DNA of 6,015 nt from Ktedonobacterales bacterium. GTDB taxonomy: Bacteria > Chloroflexota > Ktedonobacteria > Ktedonobacterales > JACDGC01. Location of the stretch: contig JACDGC010000262.1 of the NCBI GenBank assembly GCA_013815535.1, positions 1 through 6,015 of the forward strand, read 5' to 3'. A program made the translations under genes and the position numbers. The notes under the pieces were generated by a model. It searched no databases, was not told the DNA's origin, and saw only the letters and a list, made by a program, of their open reading frames with translations. Shown here piece after piece: positions 1 through 5,186 of the stretch. Numbering within the stretch: position 1 is the first letter of the stretch; every line of letters starts with the position of its first letter.

Positions 1-1
1 G

Positions 2-448
2 TATGGCATCCCCTGGCGCTGGTCGGCGACAGCCGTGGCTGCGCTGGCGCTGGTGTTAGTCGCGCTGGTCTTTCTTTTCGTGCCCCCCGCCACGGATGCC
101 CTCGTCCAGAGCGAAAACCTTGCCTATCTGCGTGGCCATGTGGGCATGCTGGCGGTGATTGCCCTCCGGTGGCCACTGGCCCCGTTGCTGACCGCATTCC
201 TCCTGGATGTCACCCGCGTGACTGATCGACAAGGCGTCGGTCAGTTGCCCTGGCTCGTGGTCGCATTCGTGGTATTGAGCGGCGCATGGGCACCTACCGC
301 CGACCCAGTCGTGGCATTCTACGCGCTGTTGTCGGTGGGCAAACTCCGGGGCATCATCGCGCTGGCCTTCGGCGTCCTGGGGGCCTGGGGCGGTGCCAAG
401 GTTGGCCAGGAAATGGGCCTGGGCCTGCGCTTCGTGGAAAGGTCGTGA
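2..448 (+). CDS. Polytopic membrane protein of unknown function, 5' end outside the window
   Basis: The frame is open from the left edge and ends at TGA 446-448, giving 148 visible residues. A GTG at 35 could start the protein, but it has no ribosome binding site. The 11 residues before it (YGIPWRWSATA) run smoothly into the first membrane helix, so the true start probably lies outside the window. About four hydrophobic segments are visible, near residues 10-29, 46-68, 82-98 and 103-133 counted from position 2. Short charged loops separate them (DVTRVTDRQG; GKLRG between hydrophobic stretches). I do not recognise a family. The stop overlaps or nearly touches the start of the next gene, which encodes a YtkA-like membrane protein, so the two are probably co-translated and may act together at the membrane. 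YtkA-like domains are often found near copper or respiratory-assembly genes, but this fragment shows no CopD or other metal-binding motif. Confidence 0.7.
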   Translation, partial: YGIPWRWSATAVAALALVLVALVFLFVPPATDALVQSENLAYLRGHVGMLAVIALRWPLAPLLTAFLLDVTRVTDRQGVGQLPWLVVAFVVLSGAWAPTADPVVAFYALLSVGKLRGIIALAFGVLGAWGGAKVGQEMGLGLRFVERS

Positions 449-453
449 AGCCG

Positions 454-1014
454 ATGCCCAAAGTCGTGCAACATCTGCTGCTGGCCCTTGGCGTCTTCGC
501 GCTGATCGTGCTGGTCACCGAGATCGGCCTTTCCGTGGCAGCCACACAGCATAGCGCCACCCCCGCCCAGGTCGTTTCGGGCAATGCCGGGCCCTATCCC
601 CTCACGCTCAGCCTCTACACCGCGCCAGCCCACGCGGGATTCGCGCTGCCCTTCGCCATCGCGCCGCAGCCCGGCACCAGCACGGCGCTCACCTACTCTG
701 TCGCCTCGGTGCCGGGGCCGGGATTGCACGCCACCGAGATTCGTGGCAGCCTCACCCCCGACCCACAGGTGGCGGGCGGCGTGCAGGGCACCGTCGAGAT
801 CACCGTGCAGGGCCAATGGTATCTGCACATCGTGGTCGATGGCCCCGCTGGCCAGGGTGTGGTCGACTACCCCGTCACGGCGACCGCGCCGCCGCCCATC
901 CCCCTGTGGCTGGGCTGGCTGATCGGCTATATCCCACTGTATGGCATCGTCGCCTTCCTCATCATTCAGCGGAATGGGAACCACCGCCGTTCGCAGCCAG
1001 CACCACAGTCCTGA
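454..1014 (+). CDS. Membrane-anchored protein with a YtkA-like extracytoplasmic domain
   Basis: This is a 186-residue protein. Residues 7-28 are hydrophobic (signal anchor or uncleaved signal peptide). Residues about 46-145 form a beta-rich domain, and residues 151-171 are a second membrane helix followed by a short basic tail (QRNGNHRR). The segment at 120-131 (GQWYLHIVVDGP) and the closing strand at 137-143 (VDYPVTA) match the end of YtkA/FixH-like immunoglobulin-type domains, which commonly read G-x-W-x-L-x-V-x-V-x-G. The family is found beside copper-handling and cytochrome-assembly genes, but no metal-binding Met/His cluster is visible, so the role is unknown. The ATG at 454 is preferred, with GGAAAGG at 436-442 upstream. 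A GTG at 445 overlaps the previous stop as GTGA and is an alternative start three codons earlier. Either start implies translational coupling to the upstream membrane protein. Confidence 0.75.
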   Translation: MPKVVQHLLLALGVFALIVLVTEIGLSVAATQHSATPAQVVSGNAGPYPLTLSLYTAPAHAGFALPFAIAPQPGTSTALTYSVASVPGPGLHATEIRGSLTPDPQVAGGVQGTVEITVQGQWYLHIVVDGPAGQGVVDYPVTATAPPPIPLWLGWLIGYIPLYGIVAFLIIQRNGNHRRSQPAPQS

Positions 1015-1067
1015 AGCCGCGCGCACCTTGCCAAACGGGCACGCGGCAGAGCGCGCTGGCTCACGAG

Positions 1068-1079
1068 CATCGCGCGATG
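1068..1079. repeat. 12-bp perfect palindrome between convergent genes
   Basis: CATCGCGCGATG reads the same on both strands. It lies about 55 nt after the stop of the YtkA-like gene, in the 178-nt gap (1015-1192) between two converging genes. No gene is supported in this gap: the + strand open frames crossing it are low in complexity and lack a ribosome binding site. With no unpaired centre the palindrome makes a poor hairpin, so it could be a protein-binding site or chance in GC-rich DNA. Confidence 0.4.
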
Positions 1080-1120
1080 GCGCAGCGAAGCATGGTGGTG
1101 ATGTGGTAAGTGGGGAAGAG

Positions 1121-1135
1121 CATAACGACGTTATG
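1121..1135. repeat. 15-bp odd palindrome (7-bp arms) in a convergent intergenic gap
   Basis: CATAACG-A-CGTTATG has perfect 7-bp arms around a single A. In RNA it would form a 6-bp stem with a GAC loop. It lies about 110 nt after the YtkA-like gene and about 60 nt past the end of the cysteine-rich gene. It has no U-rich tail on either strand, so it is a weak terminator at best. The composition is less GC-rich than its surroundings, which makes chance less likely than for the palindrome at 1068. Confidence 0.4.
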
Positions 1136-1192
1136 GGTGGCTTGTCACGGGTGCTGGGACTGGATGGAGACTTGCCAAAAGCCCAAAGTGAG

Positions 1193-1489
1193 CTAGGCGC
1201 TGGCGTCGCTTTGTGATTGAGCCTCGGCGGATTGCGCGGCAGCGGCGGCGGCACGCTTGCGGCCCTCAGTGATGCGCCAGCACGCGTTGTGGCTCACCAG
1301 ACATTTCGCCTGCTCTTCGGCGGTGACGGGGGGCGTATCTTGTAAACAAAAGACTTGATACATTGGCTCACCCTGCCAGACATTGGTATCAGGTAGCCAG
1401 CGCTCGCGGTAATGCGGACAACCACGCGGGTGCCGATGCCAATTGATGCCGGTGTGGGGGTCTTCACGTATTTCATCGGTATTTGCCAT
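1193..1489 (-). CDS. Small four-cysteine protein, putative metal-binding or redox motif
   Basis: A 98-residue protein with ATG at 1489-1487 and TAG at 1195-1193. AAAGGA lies 8 nt before the start. It has four cysteines: C24, C48, C63 and C70 (C-x23-C-x14-C-x6-C). The framework is CPHY at 24-27, YQVFC at 44-48, EEQAKCL at 58-64 and ACW at 69-71. This spacing resembles a small Cys4 domain seen in Chloroflexi and Actinobacteria, where a CPYLG-type start is followed by an H/F-R-C, a Q-x3-C-L and a final C-P, sometimes beside LysM domains. I infer that relationship from memory of the pattern. Four invariant cysteines would suit zinc or an iron-sulfur cluster. Residues 77-98 are an Ala/Gln/Ser-rich, probably disordered tail. 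There is no signal peptide, so it is likely cytoplasmic. It is transcribed away from the CPBP protease gene. Confidence 0.75.
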   Translation of the reverse strand: MANTDEIREDPHTGINWHRHPRGCPHYRERWLPDTNVWQGEPMYQVFCLQDTPPVTAEEQAKCLVSHNACWRITEGRKRAAAAAAQSAEAQSQSDASA

Positions 1490-1497
1490 GGTATAGT
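1489..1497 (+). promoter_or_regulatory. Possible extended -10 promoter facing the CPBP gene
   Basis: TGGTATAGT on the plus strand fits an extended -10 (TGn-TATAGT). It overlaps the start codon and leader of the minus-strand four-cysteine gene. It has no convincing -35 and would give the CPBP gene a leader of about 140 nt. It is the only + strand candidate I found in the 1490-1645 gap apart from a weak TAGTAT at 1588-1593. Confidence 0.25.
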
Positions 1498-1588
1498 TCC
1501 TTTAATGCGGACCGGCAGCATTGGTATCGCTCCTGCGGAGACTCCCTCTTGCCTGAATGTCGAGACCCGTCAGCGCAATCTTTCTTGT

Positions 1589-1597
1589 AGTATACCA
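1589..1597 (-). promoter_or_regulatory. Extended -10 promoter for the four-cysteine gene
   Basis: On the minus strand this reads TGGTATACT: an extended -10 (TGn) joined to TATACT, five of six matches to TATAAT. No good -35 is visible at 16-18 nt, which is tolerated by extended -10 promoters. Transcription would begin near 1582 and give a leader of roughly 90 nt before the ATG at 1489. Confidence 0.45.
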
Positions 1598-1645
1598 CAG
1601 GCACGGGCGTTCGACCCATGCCGCAGCCTGGCAAAAGAGGTTTTT

Positions 1646-2398
1646 ATGGACTCGATCACATCCGAGCGGGTGCGGGCTGATTATGCCCCCTGGACGGCGG
1701 GCGACACCGCCATCGGCGTCATCCTCACCCTGGGACCGCTCATCGCTTTTAGCCTTTTCAGCAACAGCGCGGCGGGCAACGCCAGCACACCCCATCTGAC
1801 CCAGCAACAAGACATCGCCACAGCGGTGATCACCTTCGTTTTGACGGCGGTGCTTGAGGGGGTCTTCCTCATCGCGCCACTCGTCTATGCACGCCGCCGC
1901 GCGGCAGGCAACGTGGGGCAAGCCTTGGGGTTTCGCGGCTTCAACCCCGCAATCGCACTGGTGCTCATCATTCTGAGCTATGTCGTCATCTATTTGGCTG
2001 GCAATGCCATCGACGCGCTGAACACGCACTTTCACATCACCGCGCCGACCAATGCCCAGCAACTGATCGACAGCGAGTTGAAAAACGCCCCCATCACGTT
2101 GATCGCGACGCTGGTCGCCGCCACCATCGTCGCGCCCATCTGCGAAGAGATCTTCTTCCGCAGTTTCCTCATGCAAGGGTTGCGCACGGTGATGCCATCC
2201 TGGCTGGCAGTGGTCTTCTCGGCCCTTGTCTTCGCCATCGTCCACCTCTCGCCGGGGTCATTCGGGCTGCTGCTCGTGCTGGGCATCTTGCTGGGCGCAC
2301 TGCGGTTGCTGACGCGCTCGGTGTGGCCGGGCATCGTGCTGCATGCCCTCAACAATGGCTTTGTGCTATTCTACGTCATTACCCAACTCAAGAAATAA
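1646..2398 (+). CDS. CPBP-family intramembrane metalloprotease (CAAX protease / bacteriocin-processing type)
   Basis: A 250-residue polytopic membrane protein. It carries the three motifs of the CPBP (Abi/Rce1-like) family: EExxxR at E167-E168-I-F-F-R172, FxxxH at F196-H200, and HxxxN at H233-N237. In characterised members, including archaeal Rce1, these Glu, His and Asn residues form the active site within the membrane. About seven to eight hydrophobic segments are visible. Bacterial members process peptides, give immunity to self-made bacteriocins or cleave regulatory membrane proteins; the substrate cannot be told here. The ATG at 1646 is chosen over upstream in-frame starts because AAAAGAGG at 1633-1640 lies 5 nt before it, and residues upstream of it do not look like protein. 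The HAD hydrolase gene starts 28 nt downstream, so they probably share a transcript. No bacteriocin precursor is visible nearby. Confidence 0.92.
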   Translation: MDSITSERVRADYAPWTAGDTAIGVILTLGPLIAFSLFSNSAAGNASTPHLTQQQDIATAVITFVLTAVLEGVFLIAPLVYARRRAAGNVGQALGFRGFNPAIALVLIILSYVVIYLAGNAIDALNTHFHITAPTNAQQLIDSELKNAPITLIATLVAATIVAPICEEIFFRSFLMQGLRTVMPSWLAVVFSALVFAIVHLSPGSFGLLLVLGILLGALRLLTRSVWPGIVLHALNNGFVLFYVITQLKK

Positions 2399-2426
2399 CG
2401 GCCCCCACCATAGGAGAGCGCACCGC

Positions 2427-3083
2427 ATGCCCACCATCAGCCATGGCGTCATCTGGGATTTGGATGGCGTCATCATCGACAGCGCCGCCGCACACTGGCA
2501 GTCTTGGCAGCACCTGGCCACCGAGACGGGTGTCACGCTCACGGAGGCGAACTTCCGCGCCACGTTCGGCATGCGCAATGCCGACATCATCCCACGCTAT
2601 TGGCCCACGACGAGCGCGGCAGAGGTGCAACGGCTGGCCGACCGCAAAGAAGCGCTCTATCGCGACATCGTCCGCGCCGACGCGCAGGCACTCCCTGGCG
2701 CGCTCGATCTGCTACGCGATTTGCATACAGCGGGTTGGCACCAGGCCCTCGGTTCCTCTGCCCCGCTGGAAAACATCCGCTTGATCATCGACGTGCTGGC
2801 GCTAGGGGGCTATCTCGATGCCGCCGTTTCGGGCGAAGATGCCGAGCAGGGCAAACCCGCCCCCGATATCTTCCTGGCGGCGGCCCGCGCGCTGGGGCTG
2901 GCCCCAGCGAACTGCCTGGTCATCGAGGATGCCGTGCATGGGGTGCAAGCGGCCCGCGCGGCAGGCATGCGCTGCATCGCCGTCACCAATGGCCACCCCA
3001 ACCGCGAGCTTGCAATCGCAGACCGCGTGGTGACGAGCCTCACGGAAGTCTCGGTCGCCACCATCACCGAAATCTTAAGTTGA
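2427..3083 (+). CDS. HAD-superfamily hydrolase, beta-phosphoglucomutase-like (subfamily IA)
   Basis: A 218-residue cytoplasmic enzyme, the usual length for the family. All four HAD motifs are intact. Motif I is D11-L-D13-G, with D11 the nucleophile and D13 the general acid/base. Motif II is S110 in LGSS. Motif III is K143 in GKPAPD. Motif IV is E167-D168 in VIEDA, which binds Mg2+. The helical cap (about residues 16-80) includes H23 in DSAAAH and R50 in FGMRN, at positions comparable to the hinge His and substrate-binding Arg of beta-phosphoglucomutase. It therefore acts on a small phosphorylated compound, as a sugar phosphate mutase or a phosphatase; these cannot be separated by sequence alone. 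The ATG at 2427 has TAGGAGAG at 2411-2418, 8 nt upstream. It follows the CPBP gene by 28 nt. I see no metabolic partner gene. Confidence 0.92.
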   Translation: MPTISHGVIWDLDGVIIDSAAAHWQSWQHLATETGVTLTEANFRATFGMRNADIIPRYWPTTSAAEVQRLADRKEALYRDIVRADAQALPGALDLLRDLHTAGWHQALGSSAPLENIRLIIDVLALGGYLDAAVSGEDAEQGKPAPDIFLAAARALGLAPANCLVIEDAVHGVQAARAAGMRCIAVTNGHPNRELAIADRVVTSLTEVSVATITEILS

Positions 3084-3101
3084 CCTCAACCGTACAGTCA
3101 T

Positions 3102-3155
3102 GAATTTCGTGAAAACGCCAGATATCATAACCGATTTTCGGCGAATTTGTGAAAA
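3102..3155. repeat. Two direct repeats upstream of the MEDS promoter
   Basis: GAATTTCGTGAAAA at 3102-3115 recurs as GAATTTGTGAAAA at 3143-3155, differing by one missing C. The starts are 41 nt apart, close to four DNA turns, and the second copy ends 14 nt before the -35 box at 3170. The position and phasing suit an activator site. The first copy contains a small inverted repeat, TTTC-GT-GAAA. Confidence 0.45.
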
Positions 3156-3169
3156 TTACCCCTTTTGGC

Positions 3170-3198
3170 TTGACAGTATGGGAAGAGTTGGCTATAGT
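3170..3198 (+). promoter_or_regulatory. Strong sigma70-type promoter for the MEDS gene
   Basis: TTGACA at 3170-3175 is a perfect -35. It is separated by exactly 17 nt from TATAGT at 3193-3198, five of six matches to the -10 consensus. The DNA just upstream is AT-rich (AAAATTACC... CTTTT), like an UP element. Transcription should begin near 3205 and give a leader of about 145 nt. This is the best promoter match in the window. Confidence 0.8.
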
Positions 3199-3249
3199 AC
3201 CGTTGACGAAAAGATGATCCTTATCCCGTTCGCCTCTCGGTTTGCCCCT

Positions 3250-3281
3250 GCGTCAGACGCTTCTCCGTCGCTGCACGACGG
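3250..3281 (+). promoter_or_regulatory. Palindrome plus hairpin in the leader of the MEDS transcript
   Basis: GCGTC-A-GACGC at 3250-3260 is a perfect 5-bp-arm palindrome. Four nucleotides later CCGTCG (3265-3270), loop CTGCA, and CGACGG (3276-3281) form a perfect 6-bp stem. Both lie within the leader expected from the promoter at 3170-3198, some 65-100 nt before the start codon. They could be an operator, an RNA structure or both. I could not match the leader to a known riboswitch class. Confidence 0.4.
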
Positions 3282-3347
3282 GTGGCGTGTTTGCCATTCG
3301 CAGCCCGTGTGCAAAGCCGACGCGAACCCTCACTCATGGAGGTTGTC

Positions 3348-4025
3348 ATGGATTTGAACGTTGAGGGTACCTCAGCGCGCATCCCCCCCGGCTCGCACAT
3401 CTGCCAGCTCTACAATAAAGTCGATGAAATTCGCAACGTCACCGCGCGGCTGCTGCTCACTGGCCTGAATGGCTCGGAGCGCTGCCTCTTTGCTGGCACG
3501 CCGGCCTCAGTGCGCGAGATCGAGGACGCCCTCGACAAGATGGGTGCGGAAGTCGAAGCCCTCAAAGAATCTGGCCAGTTGATCATGCAGACCGACCGCG
3601 AACCATTCCTCGTTGGCAAGCGTTTCGACCCCTACCATCTCCTCTCCACGCACAACACCTTCATCGCCCAGGCCCACCGCGACGGATGGCGTGGCGTCCG
3701 CATCTCCATCGACATGACTTGGCTGACGCGCGATGTGGCCACCCCCGAGCAGATCCTCAAATATGAAGCCGCCTCGGATGCCGTCTTCACCTTCCAGAAT
3801 GCCCCCATCATCGCTTTGATGCACTATGACTACTCCAAGCTCCCTGGCGCGCTGGTGGTCGAATTGCTGAAATTGCACCCCATCGCTGTCGTAGGCAAGT
3901 ATATCAAGCGCAATCCCTATTACCTCAACTCCGAGCAATATCTACTCAAAATCCTGCGCGCCAACCGCGAACGCACCAACACGGGTGCCCGCGCCGTTGG
4001 TGACGATGCCGCACACCGCCGCTAG
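3348..4025 (+). CDS. Stand-alone MEDS-domain (DcmR-type sensory) protein
   Basis: A 225-residue soluble protein that is almost wholly one MEDS domain (methanogen/methylotroph, DcmR sensory domain). Recognisable parts are GSHICQLY at 15-22 (the usual G-x-H-x-C-x-x-Y start), the helix to strand stretch ending in RCLFAGT at 45-51, IDMTW at 121-125 (GDMSW in relatives), HYDY at 159-162, HP at 177-178 and NPYY at 189-192. The domain is found in sensors of methylotrophs, archaea and Chloroflexi, usually joined to a helix-turn-helix, histidine kinase or PAS domain; its ligand is unknown. Here no output domain follows; after about residue 205 there is only a short basic tail. The ATG at 3348 is preferred because GGAGG at 3338-3342 sits 5 nt before it. 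The ATG at 3336 overlaps that site. It has its own strong promoter and a terminator hairpin, so it is a single-gene unit. Confidence 0.85.
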   Translation: MDLNVEGTSARIPPGSHICQLYNKVDEIRNVTARLLLTGLNGSERCLFAGTPASVREIEDALDKMGAEVEALKESGQLIMQTDREPFLVGKRFDPYHLLSTHNTFIAQAHRDGWRGVRISIDMTWLTRDVATPEQILKYEAASDAVFTFQNAPIIALMHYDYSKLPGALVVELLKLHPIAVVGKYIKRNPYYLNSEQYLLKILRANRERTNTGARAVGDDAAHRR

Positions 4026-4042
4026 CATCACGCCCCCATACC

Positions 4043-4085
4043 CAACAATGCCCTGCTCACTGATGAGTGGGGCATTGTTGTTGTG
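4043..4085 (+). terminator. Long terminator hairpin after the MEDS gene
   Basis: CAACAATGCCC at 4043-4053 pairs fully with GGGCATTGTTG at 4070-4080. Inside it, TG/TG can form two G-U pairs and CTCA/TGAG four more pairs, closing on a CTGA tetraloop at 4060-4063. The total stem is 17 bp. It begins 17 nt after the stop codon. The 3' side reads TTGTTGTTGTGG, only moderately U-rich, so it may terminate, protect the 3' end, or both. Confidence 0.65.
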
Positions 4086-4177
4086 GCAATTTGAGGCGGG
4101 GCCAGTCGCAGAGTCGAGCCCCAACTGAACGGATGGCGTCATTTCCCCGACGAGCCCTATTGTAAGATTAGCCGTAA

Positions 4178-4206
4178 TTGGCTTCTTGTCTGGTTTCAGC
4201 TATTAT
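4178..4206 (+). promoter_or_regulatory. Sigma70-type promoter for the 53-residue membrane protein
   Basis: TTGGCT at 4178-4183 (four of six matches to TTGACA) and TATTAT at 4201-4206 (five of six) are separated by 17 nt. Transcription would start near 4213 and give a leader of about 38 nt ending in the strong ribosome binding site. The preceding gene ends in a terminator hairpin, so a separate promoter is expected here. Confidence 0.55.
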
Positions 4207-4250
4207 GTCTCCAACTGATCATGGGTTCTGTTCATAGCAAGGAGGCTCTC

Positions 4251-4412
4251 ATGTCTCGCACTGACGTTACGAAGCAACGTACGCGCTTGGTGACCCCTTC
4301 CGCTCTCCGCTTCTATCAGCGCCGTTTCTATCGCATGCTGCTGCAATTGGCCCTTCTTTTCGTCGGCATTGGCATCCTCCTTTGGTTCTTGCTTGGCGTC
4401 CTCCATCTCTAG
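4251..4412 (+). CDS. 53-residue single-span membrane protein, function unknown
   Basis: The ATG at 4251 follows AAGGAGG (4239-4245) by 5 nt, one of the strongest ribosome binding sites in the window. An in-frame ATG at 4221 has no such site. The first 28 residues are basic and carry at least eight Arg/Lys (R3, K8, R10, R12, R20, R24, R25, R28), with RFYQRRFYR at 20-28. Residues 30-51 form one hydrophobic helix. The positive-inside rule puts the N-terminus in the cytoplasm and the C-terminus (LHL) at or just outside the membrane. No family is recognised. Its own promoter, its ribosome binding site and the sharply bounded layout support a real gene. It could be a small subunit or regulator of a membrane complex. 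A toxin of the hydrophobic-peptide kind is possible but unsupported, as no antisense RNA or antitoxin is evident. Confidence 0.7.
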   Translation: MSRTDVTKQRTRLVTPSALRFYQRRFYRMLLQLALLFVGIGILLWFLLGVLHL

Positions 4413-4416
4413 AGGA

Positions 4417-4433
4417 GGCGCTGACCCAGCGCC
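4417..4433 (+). terminator. Short GC-rich hairpin just after the 53-residue gene
   Basis: GGCGCT at 4417-4422 pairs with AGCGCC at 4428-4433 around a GACCC loop, 4 nt after the stop codon. It lacks a U-run, so it is only a possible terminator or 3'-end stabiliser. Confidence 0.35.
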
Positions 4434-4452
4434 AAGAAGCTTGCGCGGTGAA

Positions 4453-4474
4453 ACGAGGCCAATGCTGGCCTCGT
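4453..4474. terminator. Perfect 8-bp hairpin between convergent genes
   Basis: ACGAGGCC at 4453-4460 and GGCCTCGT at 4467-4474 pair perfectly around AATGCT. It lies 40 nt after the 53-residue gene on the + strand and about 90 nt beyond the stop of the PsiE-family gene on the - strand, where a two-way terminator would be useful. Neither side has a strong U-run: the + side reads CTCGCGCTTTCTG. The terminator call is therefore tentative. Confidence 0.45.
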
Positions 4475-4563
4475 CTCGCGCTTTCTGCCGTTTGGGGAAG
4501 ATGCTGGCGACAGGGCAATTGAGATGCCTGGTAGCGCGTGTTTGCGTGCTCGTCCCCAGCTTT

Positions 4564-5139
4564 TCATGATTTCGCGATACGAACGTCGCCTTCTTCCTCG
4601 GTGTCTTCGAGCAGGTCATCATCCGGGGCTTCAGCGGTATTTCCCATAATTCGCAGGGTTGACCCCAAGGCGATGATGATCGCGGCGTTGACACCGAGCT
4701 CGATCATATTATTGCGGAATTCGTCCGGGGTGAGGCTTCCCCCAGCGATGGAAAGGCGAGCGCCAATGGAGAGAATGCCTCGGGTGGCGGAAATGATGCC
4801 AATGAAAATGAAGGGCTTCACTGAGGTATCGCCGTGTTCGAGATATGATCGGATGGTCCCCAGCACCTCCATGATGATGAGCACGAGCAAGAGATCGCTG
4901 ACGAAATCAAGGACCGTCGTCCCAAAATCGGGAACGAGCGTCGAAAAGCCAAAATGGTGACCCAGATTTAAGAGACTGAAGATGAGGGCCATGATGGCGG
5001 CAATGACGAAGGCCGTCCCAACGATGATGTAGACGGCAATATCGAGACCATCGAGGACTTGCAGACTTGCCCGGCGTATGGGGTTCGGTATTTTTTGATA
5101 ATGTTGTCGCACACGGTGACGTCGACCTAAACTATGCAT
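4564..5139 (-). CDS. PsiE-family (phosphate-starvation-inducible) integral membrane protein
   Basis: A 191-residue protein with four membrane helices, near residues 34-57, 75-94, 109-131 and 144-163. The order and conserved charges fit the PsiE family: a second helix ending in E91 and R97 (MEVLGTIRSYL), then IGIISATRGI at 113-122 with R120, then an amphipathic EFRNNMIELGVN region leading into the last helix. PsiE of E. coli is induced by phosphate starvation, and its biochemical role is unknown. This protein is longer than the roughly 136-residue E. coli protein. It has a basic N-terminal extension (residues 1-25) and an acidic C-terminal tail (EAPDDDLLEDTEEEGD at 170-185), both probably cytoplasmic. 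The start at 5139 has AAAGGA 7 nt upstream. It follows the coiled-coil gene by 277 nt but has its own promoter, so it is probably transcribed separately. Confidence 0.85.
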   Translation of the reverse strand: MHSLGRRHRVRQHYQKIPNPIRRASLQVLDGLDIAVYIIVGTAFVIAAIMALIFSLLNLGHHFGFSTLVPDFGTTVLDFVSDLLLVLIIMEVLGTIRSYLEHGDTSVKPFIFIGIISATRGILSIGARLSIAGGSLTPDEFRNNMIELGVNAAIIIALGSTLRIMGNTAEAPDDDLLEDTEEEGDVRIAKS

Positions 5140-5186
5140 CCTGCGTTCCTTTCACGGGTGCCTCGCCTTAGGGCTGGTAGGCTAGT

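Noticed and set aside
941..1216. 91-residue + strand frame after the YtkA-like gene
   Set aside because: It begins inside the YtkA-like gene without a ribosome binding site and is low in complexity. It also runs across the end of the Cys4 gene.
319..1254. 311-residue open frame on the minus strand
   Set aside because: It is a mirror of the two + strand membrane protein genes in GC-rich DNA. The translation is Pro/Arg/Ala-rich without recognisable motifs, and there is no ribosome binding site.
1502..2245. 247-residue minus-strand frame opposite the CPBP gene
   Set aside because: It is antisense to a protease with all three family motifs intact. Its Asp/Gly/Arg-rich composition is typical of a shadow frame.
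1646..2398. Reading the CPBP protease as part of a bacteriocin or phage-defence cluster
   Set aside because: No leader peptide with a double-glycine site, no transporter, and no toxin or nuclease gene is nearby. The neighbouring HAD enzyme points to ordinary metabolism.
3290..3330. c-di-GMP-I riboswitch before the MEDS gene
   Set aside because: Only a GCAAAGCC string matches. The other conserved blocks and the two-helix layout are absent.
3100..3357. 85-residue + strand frame covering the MEDS promoter
   Set aside because: Its first half would contain the -35 and -10 boxes and the direct repeats. Only the part from ATG 3214 could be transcribed, and it is reported as a weak upstream ORF.
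4098..4122. tRNA T-arm-like GGGGC ... GCCCC hairpin after the MEDS gene
   Set aside because: The stem is 5 bp with a 15-nt loop, lacks a TTCGA-type loop in the right place, and has no acceptor or anticodon arms.
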